NCBI GenBank assembly: GCA_964653555.1
Contig: CAZZFT010000002.1
Span: forward strand, 1-64,000
DNA: 64,000 nucleotides
Direction of reading: 5' to 3'
DNA from: JAHEJV01 sp964653555
GTDB taxonomy: Bacteria; Myxococcota_A; UBA9160; SMWR01
Shown here: positions 17,580 through 27,584 of the stretch, piece by piece
Position numbering within the stretch: the stretch's first letter is position 1
Layout: every line of letters starts with the position of its first letter
Program-made: the position numbers and the translations under genes
The notes under the pieces: generated by a model
Database searches by the model: none
Seen by the model: the letters and a program-made list of their open reading frames with translations, nothing else
Told to the model about the DNA's origin: nothing

Positions 17580-18611
17580 TCAATCGCCTCGCCAGCTCAC
17601 GCGCATCCCGGCGCTGCCCCCCACGAGCATCGCATCGCTCTCCGCCGAGAACGTGGCGAAGTCGGGGCCGCTCTGGCCCTCGAAGCGCACCGCGCGATCG
17701 CCAACGAACCAGTAGACGAATCCCTCTACGAACATGCTGAAGGCGAAGGGTCCCCGCCGGGCGAGGTCCACCTCCATGCCGAGGCGAGGTCCGATGGCGT
17801 GGAGGAGGGCCCCTTCGCTCCCGTTGATCGCCTGGGCCTGCTGGGTTCCCTTCACGCAGCGGAGGTTCATCGCCATGTTGATGGTCGTCTCGCAGGTGCC
17901 GTTGCGAACCAACCCCGTGTACTTCACGTCCTGCTGGTAGTAGTCCAAGGAGGGCTTGAAGTGGAAGTCGAGCTCCCAGAGGCGCGTGACCAGGTCGGCG
18001 CCGAGGCCCGTGTACCAGCCGTTGCGGATCTCGGCGTCGATCTCGCTCCCCACACCGTCGAACAGGTCCGGCGGGGGATCGGTGGGCGATGCGGGCGAGG
18101 TCGGGAAGGTCACCGAGCCGGGCTTGAGCTCCTCGACGACGAAGCGCTTGTCCTCGATCACGTACCAGCCCCACTGCCACCCGACGTGGGCGAACAGGCG
18201 CGGCTGGCCCGGGACGTCGGCTAGTACCGGCGTGCGCAGCTCTGCGCGGAGCACCGGATTGGCACTGACGAAGTCGCGCTCGCCGGAGAAGCTGCCGCGC
18301 AGGGTGCTGGATACCTTCCCCGAGAACGTCCCCGACTGCACGTCGGCGCCGATCGCCAGCGAGGGCGTCCAGCCCGGAACCCCCTCGGCCGTCGGCGGGG
18401 GCGGGCGGAACACCTCGTCCGCGGGCGCCGGCGTCTCGGGCGTCCCTTCCTCCCGCGGCGACGGGGCGTCGCGAAACACGTCCTCATCGGCCGGGAACGG
18501 CTCGTCGGCCGCCGGCACGTCCTCATCCGCGGACGTCGGCACACTGAGCAGCAGCGCGGAGACGAAGGCGAGGCATCTGAGGGCCTCGCGGATCCGGGTG
18601 CGATGATTCAA
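17580..18611 (-). CDS. Predicted outer-membrane beta-barrel protein
   Basis: A 343-aa protein with a signal peptide (CLAFVSALLLSVPTSA, cleaved near residue 28). A low-complexity Pro/Glu/Asp region (about 30-78) is followed by alternating aromatic beta-strand segments such as LFAHVGWQWGWYVIED and FSMFVEGFVYWFVGD. Two Cys (TCETT and LRCVKG) could form a disulfide. The strand pattern and export signal suggest an outer-membrane barrel or surface protein. I do not recognise the family. It sits between the TPR lipoprotein and the sulfatase-fold gene. Confidence 0.65.
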   Translation of the reverse strand: MNHRTRIREALRCLAFVSALLLSVPTSADEDVPAADEPFPADEDVFRDAPSPREEGTPETPAPADEVFRPPPPTAEGVPGWTPSLAIGADVQSGTFSGKVSSTLRGSFSGERDFVSANPVLRAELRTPVLADVPGQPRLFAHVGWQWGWYVIEDKRFVVEELKPGSVTFPTSPASPTDPPPDLFDGVGSEIDAEIRNGWYTGLGADLVTRLWELDFHFKPSLDYYQQDVKYTGLVRNGTCETTINMAMNLRCVKGTQQAQAINGSEGALLHAIGPRLGMEVDLARRGPFAFSMFVEGFVYWFVGDRAVRFEGQSGPDFATFSAESDAMLVGGSAGMRVSWRGD

Positions 18612-18695
18612 CTCTCTTGCTCTCCGTCCTTCTGCCTTCCAATCGCCATCCGGTGCCGCGAGCCCGCTCTCTCGCGACGTTCGCGACCGCCTCGC

Positions 18696-21125
18696 CTACG
18701 AGCTGGCGTCGCGTTCCAGGCGCGCGAGCTCCTGCCGCGCGCGTTCCGTGTAGGGGCCGCCCCCGAGCGCGAGCGCGTTGCGCAAGGCCTCGCGAGCCCG
18801 CTCCACCTCCCCCGAGCGGGCGAGTGCGGTGCCGAGCCAAAATTGGGCCGACGGCTGCCCGAGGTTCGCCGGGGTCATGCGGCCGAGGGTCTCGACCGCA
18901 GCGCGCGGATCGTCCATCTCGAGCTGGATGCGCGCGACCAGCTCCACGCCCGGCGCGCCGGCGAGGAAGCCGACCGCGCGCTTCGCCATCGCGAGCGATC
19001 CCGCGAGATCGCCCTCTGCCAGGCGCAGCTCCGCCAGGGAGAGTGCGGCCGCGGCGTGGCGCGGGTGCGCGCGCAGGAAGCGTTCCAGGCGCGCAGCTCT
19101 CTCGTCGGGAGATGCCGCGCTCTCGGCCACGAGCAGGTACGCCGACCAGCCCGGCTCCGGATCCTCGGGATCGCTGCGGTCCGCCCGGTCGTACAGCGCG
19201 ATCGCCTCGTCGCGCCGGCCGCGCTGCGCCTCGACGCCGCCCAGTCCCGCGAGCGCGGCGGCCGAGTCGGGATCCAGCTCGAGGGCCCGCCGATAGGCCG
19301 ACTCCGCCTCGTCGAGGGAGCCCCGGGCGGCGAGGACCCTGCCGCGCAGGGCCTGCGGCCCCGCCGCCTCGGGACGTGCCGCGATCGCCGCATCCACCTG
19401 CGCTGCCGCCTCGTCCAGCTCTCCCAGCGAGAGCTGGGCATCGATCGCGGCGGCGAGGATCGGCTCGTTACCGGCGGACAGGAGATCGATCGGCTGTCCC
19501 AGAAGCCACTTCAAGGCCGCCCTCGGACCGGCCACTCGGACGCGGACGCGGAACGCCTCGACCGTGGCGAGCGGCGCCCCACCCCACAGCCCGGCCAGGG
19601 CTCGGAGCCCCTTGTGCGCGGCCTGCTCGGAGCCCGGCGTGGAGCTGGCGATCCGCACGAAGGTCAGCCACAGCGAGCGGTCGTTGGCGAGCTTCGAGAG
19701 CGCCGAGTTCAGCACCTCCATCGCCGCCGAGGGCTGCCCCTGGGCATCGTAGAGCTCGGCCAGCGCCACGGCGCTCTCGGGATCCAGGGAGCGGACCCCC
19801 TCCCGATAGTGGGCCGCCGCGGCCGTGAAATCGCCCAGCTGCTCGCAGGCCTGACCGGCCAGATGACGCGCGAGCGTGTTGTTGGGCCACAGCCGGATGC
19901 CCTCTTCGAGGGCTCCCCGTGCGCCGGCCGGGTCGCCTCGCTGGAGGAGCAGTCTCCCTTCGAGCAGGTGCCGGTACACGGGGAGCTCCAGCTCGTCGAT
20001 CACCCGTTCCGCGGCGTCGAGATCGCCCGCCTGGATCAACACGTCTCCGTAGACGAACCGGACCGCCTCCGGCACGTCGTCCATGATCTCGAACGACTGC
20101 TCCACCACTTTGCGCGCGGCCTCGACGTCACCGACCTCGCTGTAGTGCTGAGCCAGCGCGCCATAGGCGGCCGGTGATGGGTAGTCGCGCACTCCCTCGA
20201 GCAGGATGTCGCGCGCCTCGTCGTTCCGGCCCAGGACGCGCAGCCTCGTCGCGTAGGCTTCGCGGAGCTCGTGCTGCCCGGGGGCCTTCTCGAACGCCTC
20301 GCGGAGGACCTCGGTGACGCGATCTCCCTGACCGGTCCCGGCGTAGAACTCTACCGCCGAGCTCACGACTGCACCGTCGGTGGGATAGCTGGCGAGGCAG
20401 CCCCGCCACGCGGCCTCGGCCTCTTCGCTGCGGCCTCGCTCGCGCTCGAAGGACGCCTTCACGACGCAGAGCTGGGCGAGCAGGGACGGATCCGCCTTCT
20501 CCAGGGGCGCGAGCTTCGCATCGATCGCGTCCAGCTCCGCGGCGGCCTCATCGATGCGCTGGAGGCGCAGGAACGCGATCACCCGCATGAAGTGCGGGGC
20601 GATCTCATCGGGCTGCTCCTCGAGCAGGAGATCGAGATCCTCGAGGGCCGCCTCCTCCTGCATCGCCTCGAGGTGAGCCTGCGCGCGCAAGCCGAGGGCG
20701 ATCGGCTGTTCGGGCTCGCGCTCCAGCACCCGGCTCGCCGCCTCGATCGAGTCGGTCTCGCTCCCGCTCATGAGCAGGGCGCGGGCGAGCAGCAGGCCGG
20801 CCTCGACCGCCTGATCCGGCGACTCCGCGGCCCTTCGCAGCGGCCAGACGGCGCTGCCGGCCTGACCCGTCCGCAGCAGCGCCTCCCCGTACAGCCGGTT
20901 GAGCAGCGGATCGGTCGGGTCCTCTTCGAGCAGGCTGCGCAGCGGCTCGATCGTCTCGGCGAAGCGCCCCTGGTGCTGGAGCTCGGTGATCTCGCTCTGC
21001 CGCTCCTCGCGCGAATCGCAGCCCACGAGCCAGAGCACCGCGCACAGGCCCACGAGCACCACAGGGAGCATCCCGAGAGCGGCGCGCCGCCCGACCCGGC
21101 TCGTTCGATGGACTCGTCGCTGCAC
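18696..21125 (-). CDS. Large TPR-repeat lipoprotein
   Basis: An 809-aa protein. It has an Arg-rich n-region, a hydrophobic segment and a lipobox LVGC (about residues 32-35), then about 20 tandem TPR-like units to the C-terminus. I chose GTG at 21125 because GAGGAAG lies directly upstream and it begins 11 bases after the TGA of the receptor gene; a longer start would overlap that gene. It is probably anchored to the periplasmic face of a membrane as a scaffold. It resembles the long TPR lipoproteins found with surface polysaccharide or protein-sorting systems, but no specific family can be assigned by eye. Confidence 0.8.
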   Translation of the reverse strand: MQRRVHRTSRVGRRAALGMLPVVLVGLCAVLWLVGCDSREERQSEITELQHQGRFAETIEPLRSLLEEDPTDPLLNRLYGEALLRTGQAGSAVWPLRRAAESPDQAVEAGLLLARALLMSGSETDSIEAASRVLEREPEQPIALGLRAQAHLEAMQEEAALEDLDLLLEEQPDEIAPHFMRVIAFLRLQRIDEAAAELDAIDAKLAPLEKADPSLLAQLCVVKASFERERGRSEEAEAAWRGCLASYPTDGAVVSSAVEFYAGTGQGDRVTEVLREAFEKAPGQHELREAYATRLRVLGRNDEARDILLEGVRDYPSPAAYGALAQHYSEVGDVEAARKVVEQSFEIMDDVPEAVRFVYGDVLIQAGDLDAAERVIDELELPVYRHLLEGRLLLQRGDPAGARGALEEGIRLWPNNTLARHLAGQACEQLGDFTAAAAHYREGVRSLDPESAVALAELYDAQGQPSAAMEVLNSALSKLANDRSLWLTFVRIASSTPGSEQAAHKGLRALAGLWGGAPLATVEAFRVRVRVAGPRAALKWLLGQPIDLLSAGNEPILAAAIDAQLSLGELDEAAAQVDAAIAARPEAAGPQALRGRVLAARGSLDEAESAYRRALELDPDSAAALAGLGGVEAQRGRRDEAIALYDRADRSDPEDPEPGWSAYLLVAESAASPDERAARLERFLRAHPRHAAAALSLAELRLAEGDLAGSLAMAKRAVGFLAGAPGVELVARIQLEMDDPRAAVETLGRMTPANLGQPSAQFWLGTALARSGEVERAREALRNALALGGGPYTERARQELARLERDASS

Positions 21126-21136
21126 CGCTTCCTCGC

Positions 21137-23713
21137 TCAGAACTGGTAGGAGACGCTCACTCCGTAGAAGCGCGGCGTGCCGATCACGTACCACAGGTTC
21201 CCGAAGCTGAGGGAAACGTCGAAGGCGTCCACGACGTAGGCCTCGTCGGTGAGGTTCCGGACCCAGCCCGCGATCTCGATCCGCTCGTCGGGCGTCCGGT
21301 AGGCCAGCCGTGCGTTGAGGATCCAGAGATCACCCTGTCCGAGCGTCCCCTTCGGAAAATCCGAAAGGTTTCCCTGGCCCTGGTTCGGATCGAAGAAGAC
21401 ATCGCTCTTGTAGGCCCAGTCGAAACGCGGCACCAGCCAGCCCAGGTTCCCGATCGGCCAGGTCGCCTCCACCGAGCCGCTCCAAGCGTACTCCGGCGAG
21501 TTGAGCAGGCGGTTGCCGGAGTAGTCGGCCGTGACGACGATCGAGCTACTGATGTCGGTCGGGTCGGGGATCTCGATCTGGTTGGTGAAGTCGAGATACT
21601 CGCTCTCGAGCAGGCCGAAGGCGTTGAAGACCTCGAGCCATTCCCAGGGCGTGAAGCGGCTCTCGAGCTCCAGACCGTAGGTGACCGAGTCGTTGGCGTT
21701 GATCAGCTCGGGCGCCGGGAGCGCGCTGCGCCCGGTGGAGAGCTGGAACACCTGCTGGTCGTGGTAGCGGGTGTAGAAGAGCGCCGCATTGAGCATCAGC
21801 CGGCGATCCCACCAGTAGGACTTGATGCCCCCCTCGAAGGAGTCGGTGGTCTCCGGCGCGACGGGCGTGATCGCCGTGAACAGCGACTGCTCGAGCAGGG
21901 CCGCGCCGTTGAACTGACCTGCCTTGAAGCCGCGCGCGTACTTCAGGTAGAAGGTGACGTCGTCGACCGGGCTGTAGTTGATCGTGAGATCACCCGTCCA
22001 GCCGCGCCAGATCTCCTTCGAGGTTCCCTCTCCCAGGGTCTGGCCATTCTGGAGGATGCTCGCGATCTCGAACTTCTTGCGGTCCCATTGGAAGCGCACT
22101 CCACCCTCGAGCCAGAACTGGTCGGTGAGGTGGTAGCTGCCCCAGCCGTAGAGTGCCCAGGCGTAATCGTCCTGCTGGATCGTCTGATCGAGGAAGTTCG
22201 ATGGGGAGAGGTGATACACGTTGTGTACGTCGAGGGTCTCGGCGAGTCCCCAGGCACCCGCCTCGAGTTCCACGTCCCCGCCATTGTCCCAGGCGACTCG
22301 GAAGTCCTGGGTGTACTGCCTTGCCTTGTTGAACCAGTCGACCTGGAGCAGCAGGGCGGGATTCGCGTCCTCGTTGCCTTCGGTGTTGCGTTTGTTCTGC
22401 GCGTAGCCGGTGATCGAGGTCAGCTCGAAGTCGCCGAGCGCCCAGGTTCCGGTCAGGTTTGCGCCGAACAGGTCGACGTCTTCGTCGCCGGTCTTGTTGT
22501 AGTCGCCCGCGTAGGGGTCGCCGTCGAGCGGACTGCCGGAGCTGGGTCGGAGGACGCCCCCTCTCCGAACGAGCGGCAGATCGGCATCGAAGTAGCCGCT
22601 CCGGTCCTGCGTGAAGGGGAACTCGGAGATCGGCCGGGTTCCGATCTTCTGGAACTGGAGGGCGGTGCTGCGGTTGGCTCCGCCGTGGACGTTCAGGATC
22701 CACTCCATGTCGTCGGTCGGAACGAGGCGGACCAGCGCGCGAGCCGCCCAGTTGTCGAGGTCGTTCACGCGGTCCTCGACCCCGACGATCGGCCGCGGGA
22801 CGGTGAAGAAGGAATTGCAGAAGAACCTGTCGACGGGCGTACCCGCGGTCGACAAGGCGAAACGCGGATCCGCGCAGCGGTTCTGCGTGACTCCGTCCCG
22901 CTTGTTGACCCGGAACGCGACCCGCGTCGAGAGCCACTCGTCCAGGATCGGGGCCTCCGCCGCGCCCCCGACCGTGTAGTAGCCGTAGTTCCCGTACTCC
23001 GTCAGGAAGTTCGCGTCGTACTCGCCGGTCGGCTTGCGCGCTTTCACGAGGATCGCACCCGCCGTCGCGTTGCGGCCGAAGCGCGTTCCCTGGGGTCCCT
23101 TCAGCACCTGGACGTCCTCCAGATCGAAGAGCTGGAAGAGCTGGCCGGTCGGCGAGTTCATGTAGATGCCGTCGTTCCAGACGGCGACCGCGCTGGCGGC
23201 GTTGGCGAAGTAGTCCTTGAGTCCCACGCCGCGGATGAAGAGGGTCGGGTTCGATGCGGCGAAGGCGTTCTTGATCTCGAGGTTGGGCGTGAACTTCGCG
23301 ACGCCCGTCAGGTCGGTAGTGCCCTGGGCCAACAGGTCGTCCATGTCGAAGGACGTGACCGACACCGACGCCTCCTGCATGGCCTGCTCGCGCCGCTGCG
23401 CCGTGACGAGGATCTCCTCGACCTGGGGCGGTCGGCGGCGCGCCGGGGTCGCGCCCTCCGCGGCCTCCGAGTCGGGAGCGGTCGGGGCCTCCGTCGCGGA
23501 GTCGGGAGCCGTCGCGGGCTCCGAAGGGACGCCGGACTCGGCGGGCGGCGTCGCGGGCTCGGCCTGCTCCTGGTTCTCGAAGACCCAGTCCAGGTCCTTC
23601 TTCTCCTGGCCCTGCGCCGATCCGGCGAGCACCAGGACGAGGGCCAAGCCGAGTCCCCCGATACGGGGAGCGGGCCGCAACGACCTCGGTCGCGTGAATC
23701 GCTTCGACTTCAC
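21137..23713 (-). CDS. TonB-dependent outer-membrane receptor
   Basis: An 858-aa receptor. A signal peptide (IGGLGLALVLVLAGSAQG) is followed by a Pro/Ala/Glu-rich linker (about 45-95). A TonB-box-like segment EEILVTAQRREQ leads into the plug domain, where FIRGVG, VWNDGIYMNSPTG and LKGPQGTRFGRNATAGAILV are conserved. The 22-strand barrel ends with the terminal aromatic YQF. Sequence style matches the iron-complex/FyuA-like receptors common in catabolic bacteria, which import siderophores or hydrophobic compounds. It is the probable client of the TonB system at 6213-11307. A promoter with a perfect TTGACA lies upstream at 23785-23814. Confidence 0.95.
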   Translation of the reverse strand: MKSKRFTRPRSLRPAPRIGGLGLALVLVLAGSAQGQEKKDLDWVFENQEQAEPATPPAESGVPSEPATAPDSATEAPTAPDSEAAEGATPARRRPPQVEEILVTAQRREQAMQEASVSVTSFDMDDLLAQGTTDLTGVAKFTPNLEIKNAFAASNPTLFIRGVGLKDYFANAASAVAVWNDGIYMNSPTGQLFQLFDLEDVQVLKGPQGTRFGRNATAGAILVKARKPTGEYDANFLTEYGNYGYYTVGGAAEAPILDEWLSTRVAFRVNKRDGVTQNRCADPRFALSTAGTPVDRFFCNSFFTVPRPIVGVEDRVNDLDNWAARALVRLVPTDDMEWILNVHGGANRSTALQFQKIGTRPISEFPFTQDRSGYFDADLPLVRRGGVLRPSSGSPLDGDPYAGDYNKTGDEDVDLFGANLTGTWALGDFELTSITGYAQNKRNTEGNEDANPALLLQVDWFNKARQYTQDFRVAWDNGGDVELEAGAWGLAETLDVHNVYHLSPSNFLDQTIQQDDYAWALYGWGSYHLTDQFWLEGGVRFQWDRKKFEIASILQNGQTLGEGTSKEIWRGWTGDLTINYSPVDDVTFYLKYARGFKAGQFNGAALLEQSLFTAITPVAPETTDSFEGGIKSYWWDRRLMLNAALFYTRYHDQQVFQLSTGRSALPAPELINANDSVTYGLELESRFTPWEWLEVFNAFGLLESEYLDFTNQIEIPDPTDISSSIVVTADYSGNRLLNSPEYAWSGSVEATWPIGNLGWLVPRFDWAYKSDVFFDPNQGQGNLSDFPKGTLGQGDLWILNARLAYRTPDERIEIAGWVRNLTDEAYVVDAFDVSLSFGNLWYVIGTPRFYGVSVSYQF

Positions 23714-23784
23714 GGCAGAATTCGGACGGAGGCGAAGCTAGCTCGCCGTGGCCCTCGGTACCCCGGGTTTATCATTCTGCGATT

Positions 23785-23814
23785 TTCGTACTATGAACGG
23801 AAGTAAGATGTCAA
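23785..23814 (-). promoter_or_regulatory. Putative sigma-70 promoter of the TonB-dependent receptor gene
   Basis: On the minus strand TTGACA (23814-23809) is followed after 18 bases by TACGAA (23790-23785), inside a 212-base AT-rich intergenic region. The -35 is a perfect match and the -10 a weak one. The start codon is about 70 bases downstream. No Fur-like palindrome was recognised. Confidence 0.4.
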
Positions 23815-23925
23815 GGACGTAATAGATATGCATGTTTCAATGCGATCTAAAAAGAAGTCTGGCTCTGTACAGCTAAAATTCGAGTTCGATAGACTGGGGC
23901 GGAGCCGCCGGCTCGATACCCGTGG

Positions 23926-26193
23926 CTAGCGAACTCCCGGCTCGAAGTGGCGCACCCGGTACAGGTTCGCCTGCTGCATGGCCCGTCTGCGATCGTGCCA
24001 GCGGTCGTCCCCCGCGACCTGCCGCAGAAGCCCGTAGGCGAGACGCTGGTTGTCGTCGCTGATCGGCTCTGCGCCGCGCGCGTACCGCTCCAGGGCTTCA
24101 GCGCGGAGCGCGAGAGCCTCGCGGATCCGGTCGGGCGGAAGGCCGCGCGGGCGCTCCCGTGCGAGCCCGGGCCATCGGCTTCCGAGCTCGTCTGCGTCCG
24201 CCTCGGCCCTCCCGAGCAGGATTCCGGTGCTGGTCTCCGGATCGATCCACAGCGCCGAGTCGGGAAAGACCGCGATGAAGGTCGCGGTCATCGCGGCCGC
24301 GAATTCCGGGGGTACCAGGTGGAAGGGCAGCCACTGGGCGACGACGCCGCCGGGAGCGAGGCGCGCCCGCACGAGCTGATAGAACTCCCGCGAGTACAGC
24401 GCATTGACGCCGGCGAAGTAGGGCGGCATCGGCTCGACGGTCACGGCGTCGTAGCGACGTGTGCTGCGGCGCAGCCAGGCGCGACCGTCCATCTCATGGG
24501 CGGTCACCCCGGGCTGGTCGAGGACGCCGAAGTTGCTCGGGAACAGCGGCGCCATCGCGAGCACCGCCCCGTCGAGCTCAGCGACGTCGAGACGGGTCAC
24601 TCCCTCGTCGCGAAGAGCGTGTGCCGTCTGTCCGGTGCCGAAACCGATCACCAGACCGTCGTGCGGATCCGGATGGAGCAGCGCTGGGAGCCGTCCCATC
24701 CACTCCATGTAGGCCGTTCCCGGCGACTCGGAGCTCGCGGAGAACCCGTCGATCAGCAGGCGCCGATGGCCGCGCCCGTCCTCGATCACGGAGACGGTCG
24801 TATCGGCTCCCTCCTGATAGCCGAGGATCGCCCCCACCGAGAACGCGCTCGCTTGCTGCACGCGCTCACGGCCGAGGCTCGAGGTGCTCTGTACGGCGAC
24901 GGCGAGCGCGGCGGGCCCGGCGACGACCGCGAGCCAGCGCACCCGACCCCGGGACAGGCCGAACGCGAGCAGCAGCAGTGCTCCGCCCAGCAGCCAGGAG
25001 GTCCGCGCGAAACCTAGCGTCGGTAGGAGCAGCCAGGCCGCCGCCAGGGAGCCGGCGACCGAGGCCACGGTGTTCAGGGCGTAGAGGCGGGACGTGCGCG
25101 AGGGATCGGGGAACTCCTCGAGGCACCAGGGCAGAGGCAGGCCGAGTAGGAGCACGGCCGGGCTCACCACCCCAACGGACAGCAGCAGGTACTGGATCAG
25201 GCGCAAGGCGTAGCCACCCGGTGCGGCGAGCGCGAACAGATCCATGCGCTCGACGAGGGGAGTGGCGAGCAGGACAGCCACGCCTGCGGCGCACAGCATC
25301 GCTGCGGGAGTCACGTCGCGGCGGCGCAGCCGGGGCACGAGGCGCGCGGCGACGCCGAGGGGAAGGAGAACGGCTGCCAGCAGGATCGCGAAGGTGTGGG
25401 TCGTGCTGCGGAACGCGGCCGTGAGCGACCGGAACCACGCGACCTCCAGGGCGAACACCGCGAAGCCAGTGGCGAAGACGAGCGGCAGCGCCACATTCCG
25501 ATAGGAGGTGCTCTCCGGCACGACGGGCGTGGGGCCCGCGGCGACGCCGAGCGCGGCGTCGGGCTGGCGACCACCTCCCCGCACCAGCACGAGGAGCGAG
25601 ACGGCCACCGCCGCGTCGAGCGCGGCGAGCCATGCCGCGGCGCGCCAGACACCGAGCGCCGGCAGCAGTGCGAAGCTGAGCCCCAGCACTCCGACGGCGC
25701 CGCCCAGGATGTTCAGACCGTAGAGCCGCGCAATGAACAGGTCGTGTCGCTGCGCGATTCCCTGGAAGGCCGGTACGGTGGCACCCATCGCGCACGTCGC
25801 GGGCAGCAGCAACGCGAACACCCCGACGCCGTGAAGGACCGGAGCTACCCCGGGAGCGACCTCGTAGACGTGACGGTCCAGCCTCTCGAGCAAGTGGAAG
25901 CCGGGCAGGACGAGCAGGCCGGCCACGCCCACGGTTGCCTCCAGGGCCGCATAGAGCCGCACCGGGCGGCGTGGCGCCCACCGCGCGAGCAGAGGTCCCG
26001 CCAGCAGCGATCCGAGAGCGAAGCCGCTCATCATCGCGGCGAGGGTCAACGACGTTCCGAGAGCGGACGCACCCAGGGCGAGCGACGCCAGGAGCTGCCA
26101 GATCACCTCCCAGGAGACGGCGACGGCGCCGCCGAGGAGGACGGCCCCCTGGATCGTCCAGCGATCCGCTCGCTGATCTCCTGTGGACCTCAA
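23926..26193 (-). CDS. Fused MFS-like transporter / spermidine synthase-like protein
   Basis: A 755-aa protein. The first 500 or so residues form about 14 transmembrane helices in two MFS-like halves. The C-terminal part is a Rossmann methyltransferase-like polyamine synthase domain with the cofactor loop VIGFGTGQTAHAL and the acidic VAELDGAVL strand end. Such fusions are widespread, but polyamine synthesis has not been shown for most. The open frame extends far upstream with no coding character. I placed the start at TTG 26193, which overlaps the upstream TGA (TTGA) and precedes TM1 by only about ten residues. No other plausible start is available before TM1. Confidence 0.78.
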   Translation of the reverse strand: MRSTGDQRADRWTIQGAVLLGGAVAVSWEVIWQLLASLALGASALGTSLTLAAMMSGFALGSLLAGPLLARWAPRRPVRLYAALEATVGVAGLLVLPGFHLLERLDRHVYEVAPGVAPVLHGVGVFALLLPATCAMGATVPAFQGIAQRHDLFIARLYGLNILGGAVGVLGLSFALLPALGVWRAAAWLAALDAAVAVSLLVLVRGGGRQPDAALGVAAGPTPVVPESTSYRNVALPLVFATGFAVFALEVAWFRSLTAAFRSTTHTFAILLAAVLLPLGVAARLVPRLRRRDVTPAAMLCAAGVAVLLATPLVERMDLFALAAPGGYALRLIQYLLLSVGVVSPAVLLLGLPLPWCLEEFPDPSRTSRLYALNTVASVAGSLAAAWLLLPTLGFARTSWLLGGALLLLAFGLSRGRVRWLAVVAGPAALAVAVQSTSSLGRERVQQASAFSVGAILGYQEGADTTVSVIEDGRGHRRLLIDGFSASSESPGTAYMEWMGRLPALLHPDPHDGLVIGFGTGQTAHALRDEGVTRLDVAELDGAVLAMAPLFPSNFGVLDQPGVTAHEMDGRAWLRRSTRRYDAVTVEPMPPYFAGVNALYSREFYQLVRARLAPGGVVAQWLPFHLVPPEFAAAMTATFIAVFPDSALWIDPETSTGILLGRAEADADELGSRWPGLARERPRGLPPDRIREALALRAEALERYARGAEPISDDNQRLAYGLLRQVAGDDRWHDRRRAMQQANLYRVRHFEPGVR

Positions 26194-27506
26194 TCGAGCT
26201 CGTCGCTCGGCCCCTCGTCCGGGAGGATGTCCGATCGGCTCGGCTCCGGACGCGCTCCGGGCGCGCGCATCTGTCCCGGACCGATGGGGGGCCTCATCAT
26301 CTGCCGGGGTGCTCGTACCGGGTTTTGCCGCTGCGGCGGGGGCGGCGGCGGCGCCTGGATCGACTGCGCGATTTCCGCCGAGAGGTCCGCCTGCTCGAGC
26401 CACGCGAGCGTCGCGCTCGGATCCCGGCGGAACCACTGCTGCCCGATGTCCGCGTACGCGCGATTCCGGAGTTCCTCGTCCTGGATCCGAGCCACCCACG
26501 CCAGGGCATCCTCCGTCTCCTCGTCGGAGATCCGGCGTGCGTAGGAGTCGATCGCGGGATCGAGCGCGGGCCCCGGGGTTGCGCTCTCGAGCCAGTGCTG
26601 GGCCGCCTTCCGGTCGCGGCTCAGCCAGTCGCGGAATGCGAACCCGATCGCCTGGGAGCGCTCGTCGTCGTCGGGCCGCGAGAGCAGCCAGGCGAAGGCG
26701 GCGTCGGGGTCGGCCTCCGCCCACTGGGTCGCGACGATCCGCGTCGCCCCGGCCGTGTCGTCTTCGCCGTAGCGCTTCTCGACCCAGGCGGCCGCTGCCT
26801 CGGGATCGTGCTGGGCAAGCATGCGAGCCGCCTTGCGATAGGCGACCAGTCGGAACTTTCTCGGCGTGTCGGCCTGGACCGACTCCGACCATTGGATCAG
26901 GGCTTCCGGTCCCAGCCGCTCCAGGATCTCCCGGGAGATCGTCATCGTCAGCTCCTGGCGCAGCGCACTGCGCGGGAGGCTGGCGACGTAGTCGGTCGCC
27001 GAGTAGAAGTCGGGGGTCTGAGCCCATCCTTCGATGAGCTTGCGCGGGATGTCGTCGCTCCCCGTCACGTCTGAGGCGGGAAGGCCGGCCACCGCCGCGG
27101 AGGCGCTGGAAGGATCGTCCATCGCCCATTGATAGACGATCTCCCCCAGCGCAACGCGCCGCGCGTAGCGCTGGGGCCACCGGGTCCGCACGCGATCGAA
27201 GGCTCCGGGCGCGTCCAGCTGAGCCCAGGCGCCGGCCATCATCCGCACCTCGGGCTCGTCGACGAAGTCCAGCTGCTGCTCGTAAGCCTCGACCGCGCCG
27301 TCGAGGTTCCGGGAGTTGAGACCGCCGAGCAGATTCCCGAGCCGCGAGTAGCGCTCCAGAGAGGTCGGTTCGCGAAGCGCGTCGAGCACCGCCTCCCGCA
27401 TGCTCGCGGAAGATCGGCTCGAGGCAGCGAGATGGTCTGCAAACCAGCCCGCGGCGAATCCGACGATCAGGCTCGTCAGCGCCGTGAAGACGATTCTCCG
27501 AAGCAC
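26190..27506 (-). CDS. Membrane-anchored helical-repeat protein of unknown function
   Basis: A 438-aa protein with an N-terminal signal anchor (IVFTALTSLIVGFAAGWFA). The body is made of helical units of about 30 residues. Each centres on a W-x-x-x-DP-x-x-A-x-x-W type motif: QWAMDDPSSASAA, AQHDPEAAAAWVE, QWAEADPDAAFAWLL, RRDPSATLAWLEQ. The C-terminal 60 residues are Pro/Arg/Met-rich and probably disordered. The overall shape suggests a TPR/SEL1-like solenoid in the periplasm, but the repeat is not one I can name. Its stop overlaps the TTG start of the downstream MFS/SpeE-like gene. Confidence 0.75.
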   Translation of the reverse strand: MLRRIVFTALTSLIVGFAAGWFADHLAASSRSSASMREAVLDALREPTSLERYSRLGNLLGGLNSRNLDGAVEAYEQQLDFVDEPEVRMMAGAWAQLDAPGAFDRVRTRWPQRYARRVALGEIVYQWAMDDPSSASAAVAGLPASDVTGSDDIPRKLIEGWAQTPDFYSATDYVASLPRSALRQELTMTISREILERLGPEALIQWSESVQADTPRKFRLVAYRKAARMLAQHDPEAAAAWVEKRYGEDDTAGATRIVATQWAEADPDAAFAWLLSRPDDDERSQAIGFAFRDWLSRDRKAAQHWLESATPGPALDPAIDSYARRISDEETEDALAWVARIQDEELRNRAYADIGQQWFRRDPSATLAWLEQADLSAEIAQSIQAPPPPPPQRQNPVRAPRQMMRPPIGPGQMRAPGARPEPSRSDILPDEGPSDELD

Positions 27507-27584
27507 GATTCCTCCTCGCTTTTGGGCCCTGGCAGCGGGCGATCGCGGGGCGCGCGCTGCGTGTCGCGGGAATTCCAGCGACGA

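Noticed and set aside
18612..18695. Possible small gene or RNA between the OMP and the TPR lipoprotein
   Set aside because: Only 84 bases, no start with ribosome binding site and no clear structure.
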